A stretch of 64,000 bases of DNA from Cliona cf. orientalis (GCA_963930775.1 OZ005700.1:4605476-4669475); one strand, 5' to 3'. Counted from the first letter of the stretch, positions 36,525-47,412 are shown. Numbers and translations: made by a program. Notes: generated from the sequence alone by a model not told the origin.

Positions 36525-36756
36525 TGTCTGCTGTATTGGGCTGACGAGAAATGCTACAGCAAGGTGCTAGAATCCAAACTTGTCGAGCCCAAGGAAGCCA
36601 CTGTGGGAGCAATTGCTAAGGTGAAGCAAGGTGGGAAGTTCTATTCAGGAACTATAACTGCAGTTGGAACAAAAGCGGATATAGAGCGACGATGGAAAGA
36701 ATTAGAAAGTGCTGATGAAGCTGAAGAGTCCCATTCACCAACAACTCAAGACCAAG
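36525..36756 (+). CDS. BEN-type gene exon 2 (Tudor-like domain)
   Basis: Encodes YWADEKCYSKVLESKLV, VGAIAKVKQGGKFYSGTITA and then an acidic tail ESADEAEESHSPTTQDQ. The pattern W.D...S.V......VG..V.....FY.G.I...GTK resembles Tudor/agenet-like folds that precede BEN domains in some animal proteins. The donor is CCAAG|GTACGT, phase 1. The start boundary (TAG|TGT) is the least certain part. Confidence 0.75.
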
Positions 36757-36853
36757 GTACGTATCATATATATACTACGTTTATGCATGCACACGTACAT
36801 GTACTATCCACATGAATATGTACATACATGTAACTGCTCTTACCTATTGGCAG

Positions 36854-36919
36854 CTGAAGACTCAGACGCACCAAGAGCCAGTGCGAAAGCGGTCAAAACA
36901 ACAACAAACAAGAAAAAAG
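36854..36919 (+). CDS. BEN-type gene exon 3
   Basis: Acceptor TTGGCAG, donor AAAAAAG|GTCTCT, phase 1 on both sides. Encodes (A)EDSDAPRASAKAVKTTTNKK K, an Ala/Lys-rich linker. The donor is followed by a CT-rich microsatellite. Confidence 0.75.
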
Positions 36920-36984
36920 GTCTCTCTCTCTCCCTCCCTCCCTCCCTCTTTAGTTGTATCAACTCCATTCTTGCCATCATGCAG

Positions 36985-37056
36985 CTCAAAAGAGACCAAG
37001 AGGAGAAACAGTGGAAGAAGGAAAGCCTCCCAGGAAAAGAAGAAGGATGAAGGACA
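36985..37056 (+). CDS. BEN-type gene exon 4 (basic, NLS-like)
   Basis: Acceptor CATGCAG, donor GGACA|GTAACC, phase 1 on both sides. Encodes (A)QKRPRGETVEEGKPPRKRRR then MKD. PPRKRRR is a plausible nuclear-localisation signal. Confidence 0.78.
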
Positions 37057-37174
37057 GTAACCATTGCAATAACCTGCAGTTACATGCATACATGTACAAA
37101 ATACATGCTTGTACATGTACACCACTTGTGCATAACATCACAGTGTCTGATAAAATTGTGTTAATGTCATACAG

Positions 37175-37246
37175 CTCAAGTGAAATCTAAAGAGAGTAAG
37201 ACCAGCTCTACTGTAAAGGGGCAGAAAAAGAAGCAGAAGTCTGAAG
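37175..37246 (+). CDS. BEN-type gene exon 5
   Basis: Acceptor ATACAG, donor CTGAAG|GTCAGT, phase 1 on both sides. Encodes (T)QVKSKESKTSSTVKGQKKK then QKSE, a Lys/Ser-rich linker. It is exactly 72 nt like exon 4, perhaps an old exon duplication. Confidence 0.8.
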
Positions 37247-37333
37247 GTCAGTGCACACCCTACATGTACATGTACATGCACATTAAATTTAGTGCAAGTG
37301 GTGCATAGTTGGACATAAACTTCCTTTATGCAG

Positions 37334-38646
37334 GCAAGATTCTCCAGATTGTGGCTAATAATGCAGACAACAGTCAACCACAGGCACCCAATAGCAGTTC
37401 ACCATCAAAGCCAGATACTGACAACAGTCAACCACAAGCATATTCACCACCAAAGCCAACTGGGCCACAGTCTTCAGCTGGTGTTTCACCTCAGCCTGAC
37501 TCAGCTATAGCGAGCCACAACAGCTGTACCGAGCCACAACAGCTGTACCCTCTTCTGGAATTGTCATCCAGCTTTTCTAGTGTTTCCAGTGTTTGCTCAC
37601 TTCCACCACCAGTTAAGTACCGCATCTCTGTGTCACCAACTAAGCCTACTCCACCACATGAAGCGGTTGACTCTCTGACTCTAGAGATGGAGGTGCAAGA
37701 ATTATTAGACCGGGTAACTGTGTTGGAGGAAGGACATGTACACATGCTGGAAATACAAAGATCAATTCTACAAAAGCAAGATGAAATTTTGACTAGGCTA
37801 GTCAAGCTAGAAAACAATCAATCCTGCTACAGTTTCAATGATGAACAGGATTATTCCTTTGATCAGTCACCAGTATTCATACCCCTTCCACCAGCTCATC
37901 CACCTCCAGTGCCTGGAAGTACACCCATGCGGCATCCTCTGCTTCCACCAGCAGCACAACCACACCGAGCATATCCCTCTCCTCAACCAGGGCATCGACC
38001 ACAAGCACATCCCGATTGTGGACCGGCACACCCCTCTCGTCAAGAACATCCACTACCAATGCTTCCAGCTGAAAATTTACCACCATCACGCCCACTATCA
38101 GGACATGTATCGCAAGTGAACCCGTCACCAGGACATTTACCACTAGTTCAGTCACATTCTTCATCGCAGCCATTGCCTCCATCTATCCAAGATCAAAATC
38201 AACCCAGCCGCCCTCCATTCCGCCAGCTTCAACCTTCAAGCATGGGTGACGTTGTGGCTTATCGGAGGAAGAAGAGCAAGAAAACCCCCACCCAGCCACC
38301 CTTATCATTGTCTGCTATTGACACAGCAACACTATTGCCAGCAGACGTTATCATCAGAAAGAATCCCAAACTTCTTTGCAAGAGCAAGTTGCCAACGTTG
38401 GCACAGAGGCTTGCCAAAGAAGCATACTTTGGGGAGGCCGTCATGGTCCAATGTACTGTGGCTGGAGAACGAGACCTTCCTGGGCTTCCCGAGCGTGAGA
38501 TGAACGAATTAAAGATTAAGATCCTGTCACTCTTCCCCCAGTACTGGAAGTCCCCGTACGAATTTGAAGAGCAGTGGAAGTGTGCCGAAGAGTCAATTGG
38601 ACAAGCGTGCAAGAGGCTAAGGTCAAGCTCAAGAAAGTACTTGTAG
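37334..38646 (+). CDS. BEN-type gene exon 6 (coiled coil, Pro-rich, BEN-like C terminus)
   Basis: 437 codons, open throughout. It enters in phase 1 from a TTATGCAG acceptor (G+GC gives GKILQIV) and ends at TAG 38644-38646; an ATTAAA poly(A) signal lies near 38711. In order: a Ser/Pro/Gln-rich stretch; a coiled coil (residues ~125-170, LEMEVQELLDRVTVLEE and IQRSILQKQDEILTRLVKLE); a long Pro/His-rich region; and a basic patch YRRKKSKK. The last ~110 residues contain NPKLLCKSKLPTLAQRLAKE, AVMVQCTVAG, LKIKILSLFPQYW and GQACKRLRSS. That end fits a BEN-type domain (DNA or chromatin binding) by pattern. With the Tudor-like exon it suggests a nuclear chromatin protein. The gene is nested antisense in a GNL2 intron. 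The family name is inferred, not proven. Confidence 0.85.
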
Positions 38647-38847
38647 CAAGAATCTGTTATGTGTACATGCAGTGTATAGTATCACATGCACTAACTAAAC
38701 TACTATGCACATTAAATCAGATGTAGTACCACCATGCACATTAAGATTGTTTTATCATCACCTGTTAAAAATAATGAGGCTAAAGTGTTATGGGATAGTA
38801 CATGTAGTTTGATTGATTAACACACAGATAATAATACTAGTACCCAG

Positions 38848-39390
38848 TGGCTGCTCCTTGTAACTCTATTACTTTGGGAATGACTTCAGTGAGGTGGCCT
38901 ATATACTTTAAGTACTTGGCAGTGTCCACTGTTCCCCAAAATTATCCATACTTGACTTTCACGTATCTGTCAATAGCAGCTATCACTACTTTCAACTATT
39001 TGGGTACACATTCGTTGCCGTTTTTGTTCATCAGTTCAGCATAAAACCGTTGTAGTACTGCATCCAAGCGTTCTCAGGGAACTTTCGCAAGACTCGCTTG
39101 CTTGCCTTTGTGCTCCACCCACTTCTCGTATCGCTGGATGTTGAACACTTTGTGTACAACATAGTGTTGTTTTCCACGCAACGTTTGAGCTCCTAATTTT
39201 AAATTCACTGGTGCTAGAATTCTTTTCTTCAAGTTTTCGTTCGAGTGTGGCAATCAGGTAAAATTAATTATCAAGAAAATCGTCCACATTCATAGTAAAT
39301 GCAATCGTGGAAGTTTCCTCATCTAGTAGTCACTCTAGTATCGATGTAGCCAGTAAACGCTTCAGGGGCTCGATTTCTACCTTGTCCATT
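38848..39390 (-). pseudogene. ZMYM/KIAA1958-like recombinase N-terminal fragment
   Basis: One minus-strand frame reads GKQHYVVHKVFNIQRYEKWV, then ERLDAVLQRFYAELMNKNG, then LKVVIAAIDRYVKVKYG, separated by three in-frame stops. The L..LLQRFYAE.R...G..Y.P..L......DRYLK pattern is typical of the N-terminal part of DUF3504-type proteins derived from Cryptons. No catalytic domain follows. An upstream ATG (39389) opens MDKVEIEPLKRLLATS in a different frame. Confidence 0.5.
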
Positions 39391-39578
39391 ACTTTCTCGA
39401 TGCAGACTCAATGGCGTTGCTAGGCTAGCTTAGGTGGAGCTTGTTGTCTAGAAGCGGCACGGTTAGCGCCCTAGTGAACCACGTAGGAGTACAATTAGGG
39501 ATTAATCAGTACTCCAATGTATAGGGGTAAGTATAGTAAACGTATGAATGCAGGTAATATTACTAGTGTCATGCAGGG

Positions 39579-40170
39579 CCTGTTTGGGGCGAGCCTGAGC
39601 TGAGCCTCTGTAAGTCTCTGTCAGTAGCTGAGACTTGAAATTGAACTACTTTAACAGTTATAGCACAATAGATCATGAAGACCACTGACACATATCCAAG
39701 CAGACAATAACAGTCTCGTAGTGCCATGTATGCAGCTCAGCATGATAGTTCCCTCCACATACTAAGTGTCTGCCAACAGTCAAGAGAAAATTTAATTTCT
39801 AATAGCTGCCTCTATTGTCAGAGTCAGTTAGCAACACGTCTATCTTTATCGCGTTCTTAGCTGGTCCTTGCACTGTTGAGCTGACGGCGAGCTCTGTCTC
39901 GCTCTCTCCTCCTTTGGAGCCCGGCGCGATACGGTAGCTGGCTAGCTACATGCATGCACGAGTGTAAATTTGCAATTCGCTAAATTAGAACGGCGTATAT
40001 ACGGCCCGTAGCCCAGGCATAAGAATGCGCTATAGAATATTTCGCGCTTATGTCCATAGAGCCATTACTGGGCATATATTTCGCGTGACCAACGTACCAT
40101 AATAATATATAATGTAAAATCCGCCCATAGCTGTACCGTTTATGTGGGGCTTGCTCAGGCTCGCCCAATT
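39579..40170. mobile_element. Inverted-repeat element with GGGCGAGCCTGAGC ends
   Basis: GGGGCGAGCCTGAGC at 39586-39600 and GCTCAGGCTCGCCC at 40154-40167 face each other, about 590 bp apart. It is non-coding and lies 120 bp from GNL2 exon d. Confidence 0.6.
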
Positions 40171-40289
40171 ACAATTAATGCATGTAAATAAGCCAATCCA
40201 TCACATGTGCACTTCCATAATATATTATAGGAAGAATAGAGAATACAAAGAACATACAGCACAAGCATGCATAAACATGTGTATTGTAC

Positions 40290-40343
40290 CTTCTTTTTGT
40301 CCTGTAGTAGTGAAACAGGTAGTCTACTGTGCTTCATCACAAT
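40290..40343 (-). CDS. GNL2: GNL2 exon d
   Basis: 18 codons, IVMKHSRLPVSLLQDKKK, matching V(V/L)..(S/N)KLPMSLL in human and yeast GNL2. The acceptor is CCTCTTAG and the donor GTACAA, phase 0/0. The repeat at 40345-40693 begins immediately upstream. Confidence 0.95.
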
Positions 40344-40344
40344 C

Positions 40345-40693
40345 TAAGAGGGAATTAGATCCTACTTGTAACAAATACAGTGTTCTGATTGGTTAAACTG
40401 CAGTATCTATCCTTCATAAAAAACCTTGTAATCCCCATAAAAAACCTTGTAAGCTCCATAAAAAACCTGGTAAATTTTGTTTGCCTATGGCTAGTTTGTT
40501 GCTAGGCAGTTGTTTATAATACAACGCTGTTGGGCATTGTTGCTAAGATCTAAAGTAGTTAGACACTGTTTAGGAGGTTTTTATGTGATTTAGAAGACCT
40601 CAGGGCTCAGTAGAACCCTCGCTTCGCTCGGGATTCTACACAGAGCCCTTCGGTCTTCTAAATCACGTAGAAACCTCCTAAACAGTGTCTAAC
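40345..40693. mobile_element. GTTAGACACTGTTTAGG hairpin element, copy 1
   Basis: The right part (40557-40693) is a near-perfect hairpin with arms starting GTTAGACACTGTTTAGGAGG and a CTTCGCTCGG loop. The left part shares TCTGATTGGT and GTTGCTAGGCAG words with 50335-50630 and 52085-52368. Confidence 0.82.
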
Positions 40694-41663
40694 TATTATA
40701 TAGTACACGTAAGTTATATAAATTTCATACCATAAAGTCTGGTTAATAAGCGCATGTGCTTATCACTCTCGGTAGAAAGGAAACATGCACCTATTAGACG
40801 ATGTGCACTTAACAGAGAGTGAAGTATTGGCCCCGCCCACTACCAGCACGTTCAGCGCTCTATCACCACAAAGCTAGCAAGTGACGAGCACAGCAATTCT
40901 TGAAATAAGCTATGTAGTTTATGGGAATATGATCAGAAGCCATCGCTGGAAGAAAGCCGTGGAAAAATAGCCAACTTCTTTGGTGAGACTCGCTTCGAAG
41001 TCCAGGTCAAGAGTCCGAACCCGTCTCAGTGGAACATCGCAGTGTTGAGTATAGCCGATCTCGTGCAGCTAGCTATCCGAAAATAGGTTGGTAAATTAGT
41101 TCTAGCCATACAGAGCATGGAATACTCCTAATCGAATGGTGAATAATACTGTCGTCTTTATTGTGAGCATGTGCTTATTAGACAACACTTAACAACAGGA
41201 AGGAAGTGTGCACTTACTAAAAAATATGCACTTAATACAGTCAATCCGCCAGTAGCGCTGACTGTAAATATTTATTTGCAACGCCCATGTCATGTGACCA
41301 CACAAAACTATGCCATGTGCACTCTCAAGAGGGCAGCTGTTGTGACTCACTTTGGAAGCATAAAAAGGCTGTATTTGCACCGAAAAAAGGCCCTAGAAGA
41401 TGAGCTGAGGGATCAGTATAGCTGAAGAAACTAGTTTGGAGAGCTAAAATTTGGTTTCATGTTGAACACACCGAGGAACGTTGACCACTGACTTACCTAT
41501 CGGTTCTGTTCGTCTGTCAGCGCTTACAAAGGTAGCACACAGAAGATCACTATGCCAGGTGAAAATGTAATAATTGTAGTAGTAATAGAATGATTGCTAA
41601 GTTTTGCAAACCATAAGAATTGCATTTCGGACAGCACTTTGTGTATTCAGCTAGTATTTAGTA

Positions 41664-41972
41664 TTAATGGCACATGACCTCTGCTGTGTCACTGTCAGTA
41701 TCAGAGTCAGTATCTGAGGTACTATCACTGCTGTCAGAATAGTTTCCAGTTTCTACAATGTACCTCTTCTCCGATAAAAAATGACTGCTCCATTTCACTT
41801 GTAAAATATAGGGCCTGCTGTATTTCCACATGAGATGTTTGGTCGGGTGAGGTGGACGGGAGGACATGTTTACAATTGATCCTCTGGCATCCCTGACCAC
41901 AGGTGAGTCCCTTTTAATTGTTTGCACCAACACCGTTAGATGTGCTTTGCACATATATCCTCGGTTTATTTC
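41664..41972 (-). CDS. Unrecognised gene, last exon (acidic Ser/Asp tail)
   Basis: 103 codons from a TGTGTAG acceptor to TAA (41664-41666). It contains EINRGYMCKAHLTVLVQTIK, SSRPPHPTKHLMWKYSRPY and a tail of SDSTSDTDSDTDSDT. The frame continues the preceding exon in phase 0 without a stop. I do not recognise the family. The SD repeat resembles acidic tails or CK2-target tails. Confidence 0.6.
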   Translation of the reverse strand, partial: EINRGYMCKAHLTVLVQTIKRDSPVVRDARGSIVNMSSRPPHPTKHLMWKYSRPYILQVKWSSHFLSEKRYIVETGNYSDSSDSTSDTDSDTDSDTAEVMCH

Positions 41973-42120
41973 CTACACAGTTTCATATTACCCCACGTTC
42001 GCATGCACAGCAACGGGTGAAGTGATTGGTTGCGTCTGTCATCTGAACAAAATCGCCAGGTCTGAAAATTTAGGCATCTGCATGAGTGACTCATAAGCAC
42101 GACGAATCAATCAAACTTAC

Positions 42121-42221
42121 TGGCTTTGAATCGATGACGAATGTCACAATAGTACCTTTTTGCTGGCCACTGTAGCCACGTCCATCAACAGTAGCCATAT
42201 GTTTCTGCTCATGCATACAAC
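42121..42221 (-). CDS. Unrecognised gene, upstream exon
   Basis: Acceptor TTCCGCTAG, donor CCA|GTAAGT (consensus). The open frame is CMHEQKHMATVDGRGYSGQQ then KGTIVTFVIDSKP. An internal ATG (second codon) could start translation. Otherwise an upstream exon is missing. The joined two-exon reading is about 136 residues from that ATG. A MITE (42242-42354) lies 20 bp upstream of the acceptor. Confidence 0.55.
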
Positions 42222-42241
42222 CTAGCGGAATATGTAATGGT

Positions 42242-42354
42242 TATAGTACGGGGCCAGGGATTTATGGTAGTAAACAGACCCAAGTCCAAGGACGTATTCT
42301 GACGACATGGGGGGTTTTAATACGTTGCCATAAATCCCTGGCAGCCGTGCTATA
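42242..42354. mobile_element. Small MITE with CCAGGGATTTATGG arms
   Basis: The ends TATAGTACGGGGCCAGGGAT and complement form a ~26-bp imperfect inverted repeat. Confidence 0.75.
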
Positions 42355-42551
42355 AGTAATAGTTACATAATCCACCTGATTCGCTAAAAGTCATGTACAC
42401 CATAGTCTACATGCATAGCAGGCAGTTCTGCCCTAGCAGCAATAGTTCTAAACAGAAAGAGAGTCTCATAGTGAACAAACTAGCAAAGAAACAATGATGG
42501 ATGCACACAGAGTAGTTTTTTTAAATCTTTTATTGACTAGCTACGAATAGT

Positions 42552-42742
42552 TACCGTAAATCGTGAATATTTCATTGCTAAAATATTTTCGGACAGCCTG
42601 GCTTGTGTGAAAATTAAATGCACAAAAATACATGCGCAATATTAACGATAATGTGGTACAGGATCGTTTGTCTGAAAATTGTTTAACGCGAAAATTTATC
42701 GCATGAAATATTGTAGACATGAAATATTCGCGATATACAGTA
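42552..42742. mobile_element. TACCGTAAATCG MITE, copy 1
   Basis: Left TACCGTAAATCGTGAATATT and right GAAATATTCGCGATATACAG with TA. Collinear with 51348-51532 and, inverted, with 63250-63441. Shared words are TTTTCGGACAGCCTGGCTTG and GTGGTACAGGATCGTTTG. Confidence 0.88.
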
Positions 42743-42906
42743 GTTCTATTCTTGGATATAACTTTTGTCTACATTACATAAGACGAAGTTTTATGCTGTA
42801 GTCTCATTCCGTTTCGGTTATTGCTCGTTGTACCTTCGGTACACTCCCTGCACGAACAAAATTAATGGTAGGCATGATGATGTGACTGCTAGATTCATGA
42901 TACTAC

Positions 42907-43170
42907 AATGGAACCCGCTTAACGGACACCTGCGATATACGTGTAACGGACAATTCTGAATGTCCGGATTGTATTTCCACAGAATTCAATATATTGAAAC
43001 CCCCTCAACAGTGGACACCCTACTATTCCACATAACGGACACTTATTTTGGTCCCGTTCGAGCCTGCGCAGTAGTGAACAACCTCGCATAATGGACAGTT
43101 AGGCCATACCCAACATTAAAATCAGTCGGTTTCCACGACCAGCAACTACAGTAAAGCCTCAAATTCTTGC
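42907..43170. mobile_element. Pogo/mariner-like MITE remnant
   Basis: ACCCGCTTAACGGACACC, CATAACGGACACTTATTTTGG and CATAATGGACAG repeats are typical of pogo/Tigger-type non-autonomous elements (GCTTAACGGACA). The right end is unclear. Confidence 0.5.
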
Positions 43171-44772
43171 ATAGGAGCTGTCAGTTGACAGATCTCTCAA
43201 TACGGTCTTTTTCATCGTCCACAGTAGTGAGGGCTGGGATCTAGACTCCTGCAACAGTGGATGAACATCTGATTACATAGCGAGCATGGGCTCTTGGCCA
43301 CATTTATGTCAATTATTTGACAAAACTGAGTACATGTAAATATTTATTTATCTCTCTCTCCCCCCACCCTCTGTCTCTCCCTCTACCTTTCTCCATCCCT
43401 CATGCATACATCACAGCGTTCAGTACAAGACATCAAGTCAACTTCAGCTCCTTCCCCTAAGGCATAAATTAGGCAATTTTGATGCACTGTACTCCAGATT
43501 AGGAATCAAGCATACACTTGCTATTATTTTTGTACATTAATTTAATGTGTTAATAACATTCAAAGAAAGTATAATCGCAATTGTGAGATAACAATTGCAT
43601 TTCGGACACCGTTTCATTGATACACCTCTCTGATGATGGGTTCTTCTTGGTGAGCTCGTAAGTCCAAATAACGGAAGGTGAGGGATTGAATATCAGCAGG
43701 ATAGCTTAATCTTGCGCTGAAGTTGGTGAATTCGACCGTTATGAATATTATAACGTTCTAAAACTGCCGTTTTGGCAGCTGTTTCTTTCTGCAGATAACT
43801 GCCATTGATTTCGCGCTGAAATGTACGTCAATTTGGATAATTAGAGAGTGCAAATAAATTGTAATAGAAGTATACGGCAATGCGTACATTGGTGGATCGA
43901 CTGAATGGGCATGTGCGCTTATTAACCAGACTATATGGTATCCCTTTTATAGGATAAATATTCTTAATATCGCACTGCTAAGTATGCGACATTAATCCCC
44001 TTAGGGTGTACAGTGCGATGTTAATTCCTTTAGGGTGTACTGGTACTGTATACTTGATACCGAGGGAATAGTTGACCAAGGTCCAGTCAAGAATGCAGCC
44101 AGCTGGCTGTGTGCATACACACCAATAGACCATACTACAGACTTGGTTTACACAGATACAGGAAGCATACGGGCGCTAATTGACACCACATAGGATACAA
44201 TTTAGCAATCATTACTTGCCACATGCTAGCTAGTTCATCCAGTGTACCACCTTCTCTTGATCCAGAAACTAAAAGGATGCCACTATTGTTGACCAAACTG
44301 ATGCTGGACTATTATTAGCTAGCTATAGTAGTACAGATATCAAAACACTCATGGCTAGCTAGCTAAGCTACTTGTAGTCAACAGCTAACCTCACTCAGTC
44401 AGCGAGTTCGACTTGGATGATTCTTTGTCTTGTCACTGTCAAAGTTGAATTTGCTTCTATGGAGCGGATTATTTCCATGGAGAGGAGCCATTGATCAATC
44501 AGCGTTGAGATAAACACTGTGGGGGGCACTATTCACTTCCTTGGGATATAAATTACATCACGTGCGCTCAGGATCTATGCTAAATGCAAATGCATGCTCA
44601 CACTGTTGGGAGGCCTTCATCGATAGACATACATGTATGGCTAGTCTCTTGAGCTCCTTCAAAACTTGCTCTAAAGTTAAATTATACAAACCTGCCATAG
44701 TACCATTTCTAGGTACGTTGAATGTGAAGAATTAGGTCAAATAGGATAAGTATACTAAGAAGTATCCATATG

Positions 44773-45213
44773 CAGGGTTTCATTTAGGGGGGGGGCGGGA
44801 GGGGTCATTCGCCCCCCCTTGGAAGCTGGCTACCCCCCCTTGAGAGTAGCCACCATCCATACAAGCAATACATCCACAAGTAAAAGATTTAAACGGTGAA
44901 AGTGTCCAAAGCGGCAATTTTGCTCATTTTTTAACCATAAATTAGCTAAAGCTTCGCGCTACGCGCGGTAGGAGACATATCCCACATCCTTGCAATATTT
45001 GACTTGAAATAGAGGGGAACCAGTGGATATTACTGACAGACTTTCCCCATCCGAGTGCTCAGAGGTTGAAACATTAAAAAATTTTCCTGGGGGAGCATAC
45101 CCCCAGACCCCCCTAATACAATGAAGTTAATGAGCAGAACATCATTCTTCACGGATGGAAAAACACACTATAGTCTTCGCCCCCCCTTGACGAAAATCCT
45201 AAATGAAACCCTG
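44773..45213 (-). mobile_element. G/C-homopolymer inverted-repeat element, copy 2
   Basis: The termini CAGGGTTTCATTTAGG and CTAAATGAAACCCTG are flanked by a perfect 5-bp duplication ATATG (44768-44772 and 45214-45218). It is the inverted sister of 8568-9065, sharing GGGAGCATACCCCC, TAGAGGGGAACCAGTGGATA and AGCTTCGCGCTACGCGC. Confidence 0.92.
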
Positions 45214-45755
45214 ATATGTAACCTGTGTGATATCCTTGTAACATTGGACAGAACTGAATACTAGTAGCAAGAGTAAATAATAAAGAGGGGAAGAGAGTAT
45301 CGAATGCACAATATACTCCACATGAGATGCATGCGGAAGTCATGCGCCAGGAATTCAAAAAATTGACCAATGAGAGCGCTCAATTCAAATGGTACGTTAT
45401 GGGTATGGCCTCGAGTGCAAGCTAATGCAAGCACGATCTCGACCAAAAGCGCGAGCAGATCACAATATAAAACGAGGGTTATAAAGAATCTAGCATAAAA
45501 CTCTTGAAAAACGCCTCAGAGTCCATTCTTCTCCGTTCTAAGAAAAATCAAGTGTTTACGTTACTCGCCAAAAACATATATATTTCACAGAGTATATAGC
45601 ACGCTCGACACTCTCTTCCCTTCCTTATTATTTACTCTTGCTATTAGGTAATTGTTATGTAATATGTTTTGGTTGTGCATGTTATGTATTATCTTAGCCT
45701 GCTCAGTTGTTGTATGAAACGTGCGCCTCTTATTCTATTGTTCTACACATATATA

Positions 45756-46000
45756 GGAATGTACGTCTATGTATTGTTAGTTGTCAATTCAGTATTATAT
45801 CGTATTGGGAAAGAGAAGCATGCATGAGAGAACACAAAAATTGGATTATTCAAAATCGGAATAACAACAGCACATACAATGTAGTGAATACTAAGTTCCC
45901 CTCCATTAGAAGGCCTGGGGACGGGGTTACTGAAGGGGATGAGTATAGGATGCACCCCTCTTGCATGGAAGGCATAGCCAAATTCATGACCGTGAGCTTC
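45756..46000 (+). repeat. 245-bp duplicated segment, copy 1
   Basis: Differs from 49444-49688 at one position by eye. An open frame crosses it (RNVRLCIVSCQFSIISYWER...RRPGDGVTEGDEYRMHPSC) with no recognisable domain. The two copies flank GNL2 exon c. Confidence 0.93.
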
Positions 46001-46142
46001 CTATGCAAATACATTAATCATTGTTATATATGTACATGCATATGGGACGTGTACGTGTACACCACTGATGACCTTTACCAACATCATCAAAAAGCAAAAC
46101 ATCGTCTGGCTACATAACATATAATGGTCATGGATTACACAC

Positions 46143-46222
46143 CTTGTAGGGGTCACTGATTGCCTTTCCCACTTCTTCCTGAAACCGTTGCAATGTAGAT
46201 TGAGTAATAACCTTAGTATTTC
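46143..46222 (-). CDS. GNL2: GNL2 exon c
   Basis: Encodes (G)NTKVITQSTLQRFQEEVGK then AISDPYK, matching the GNL2 block WFGNTRVI.Q..L..F.E. ...DPY. The acceptor is CTATAG and the donor GTGTGT. It takes one base from exon b (phase 1) and ends in phase 0. Confidence 0.96.
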
Positions 46223-46541
46223 CTATAGTACAGAAATATTCAAGAAAATTAGCATCTACGTAACAAATGCTGACAGATTAGAATTAAACTAATTTTCCAG
46301 TTACTTTTGTTATATCCACAGGTATCTTTAAGGTTACGCGATAGTATTCGACGCGCAATTTATAAATGATTGCACATGGACACAATTCATGTATGTTTTA
46401 ATGCGGTTTAGTCGGGAACGCGAACAAACGTCGACCATTTTCCAGATGCAAACAAAGTCCAAGTTCCTGCGTCAAATTTGAAGACCAGAGACTCGAACGA
46501 ACTGACTTCGCTGTTGTTCACGCTAGTCCATCGATCGGAGC

Positions 46542-46710
46542 AGGGCCAGGTATAGCGCTTTTTCGAAAACTCTAGGATGGTGAGTCGTCAGACAAGGTTT
46601 TGTCCTGGAGGGCCGCCATTAAGCCAGTCACATGGCAGCTGAGCAGTAAGTTTTTATGTTCGCTTTCTGTTCGTGTAACTCGATAGAGTTCAAACGCTAT
46701 ACCTGGCCCT
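46542..46710. mobile_element. MITE with AGGGCCAGGTATAGCG ends
   Basis: AGGGCCAGGTATAGCG at the left and CGCTATACCTGGCCCT at the right form a perfect 16-bp inverted repeat, extending imperfectly. Confidence 0.85.
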
Positions 46711-47018
46711 GTAGAGGCTCGTAAGCTATCGTTTCGTTTGTATATCATTACGTAGAGGCTGTTTACCTTGGCGAAAACTGACGAAGGAAATTGCAAAACT
46801 TACCGCGCTTGCAGACATACAGTGGCAGGTTTGCTTTTCGTTTTTGTGGACCATGGGGCAGGCATCAGGAGAGCTACTTACCTGTGCCTTGACTGTGCAA
46901 AGAACGTGGACAAAAACTGGAATATAACTGTCTCATTTATTATTCATGTGAACTTTGACCATGCGTGGGCAGAACACTATCCCGCAACCGCTCGTACGCA
47001 GTCAAATGAAATTGGTAT

Positions 47019-47412
47019 TACCGTATTTGTTCGAATACTAGCCATGGCTACTATTAATTTCAGCCTAGCTGGAGTGTGGCTACTAATCAAGGGCGGCTCT
47101 TATTAATTTTGGAGTGACGTCTCTTGGTAACATTGACATGATAGACTCATTTTTCACAGCCGATTTTCGAATATTCGATATACATGATCGATAAAGTAGC
47201 AGCAGAACCAAGCCAAAGACGTTGTCTGCCATATTTTGTCTTGAACCAACGATCATTCATAATTGTTCATGGCTAGTGATCGTGGCCTTGTGCACTTAAT
47301 TGTATTCGTGCATGAGTGCAGCTACTATTTCCTTCACACTCGGAGCTCCATGTGTGGCTACTATTCGAGGGCAGCTACTAATCGGGGTGCAGTTTCTGTA
47401 TAAACGAATACG
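47019..47412. mobile_element. TACCGTATTTGTTCG element
   Basis: Left TACCGTATTTGTTCGAATAC; the right end AAACGAATACGATATC is its decayed complement. Arms contain GGCTACTATT and GGGCGGCT/GGGCAGCTACTAATC words. Confidence 0.65.

Larger units (their letters stand above)
40728..43940. mobile_element. Possible 3.2-kb element with TACCATAAAGTCTGG ends
   Basis: Left TACCATAAAGTCTGGTTAAT and the right complement ending CCAGACTATATGGTA share about 28 bp of inverted repeat (including AATAAGCGCA). The flanking TA could be the target duplication, as in Tc1/mariner-type elements. The interior holds an unrecognised two-exon gene plus younger MITEs. The alternative is two separate MITEs of one family. Confidence 0.5.

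Noticed and set aside
37491-38182. Minus-strand open frames under the BEN-type last exon
   Set aside because: Shadow frames of the Pro/His-rich coding region.
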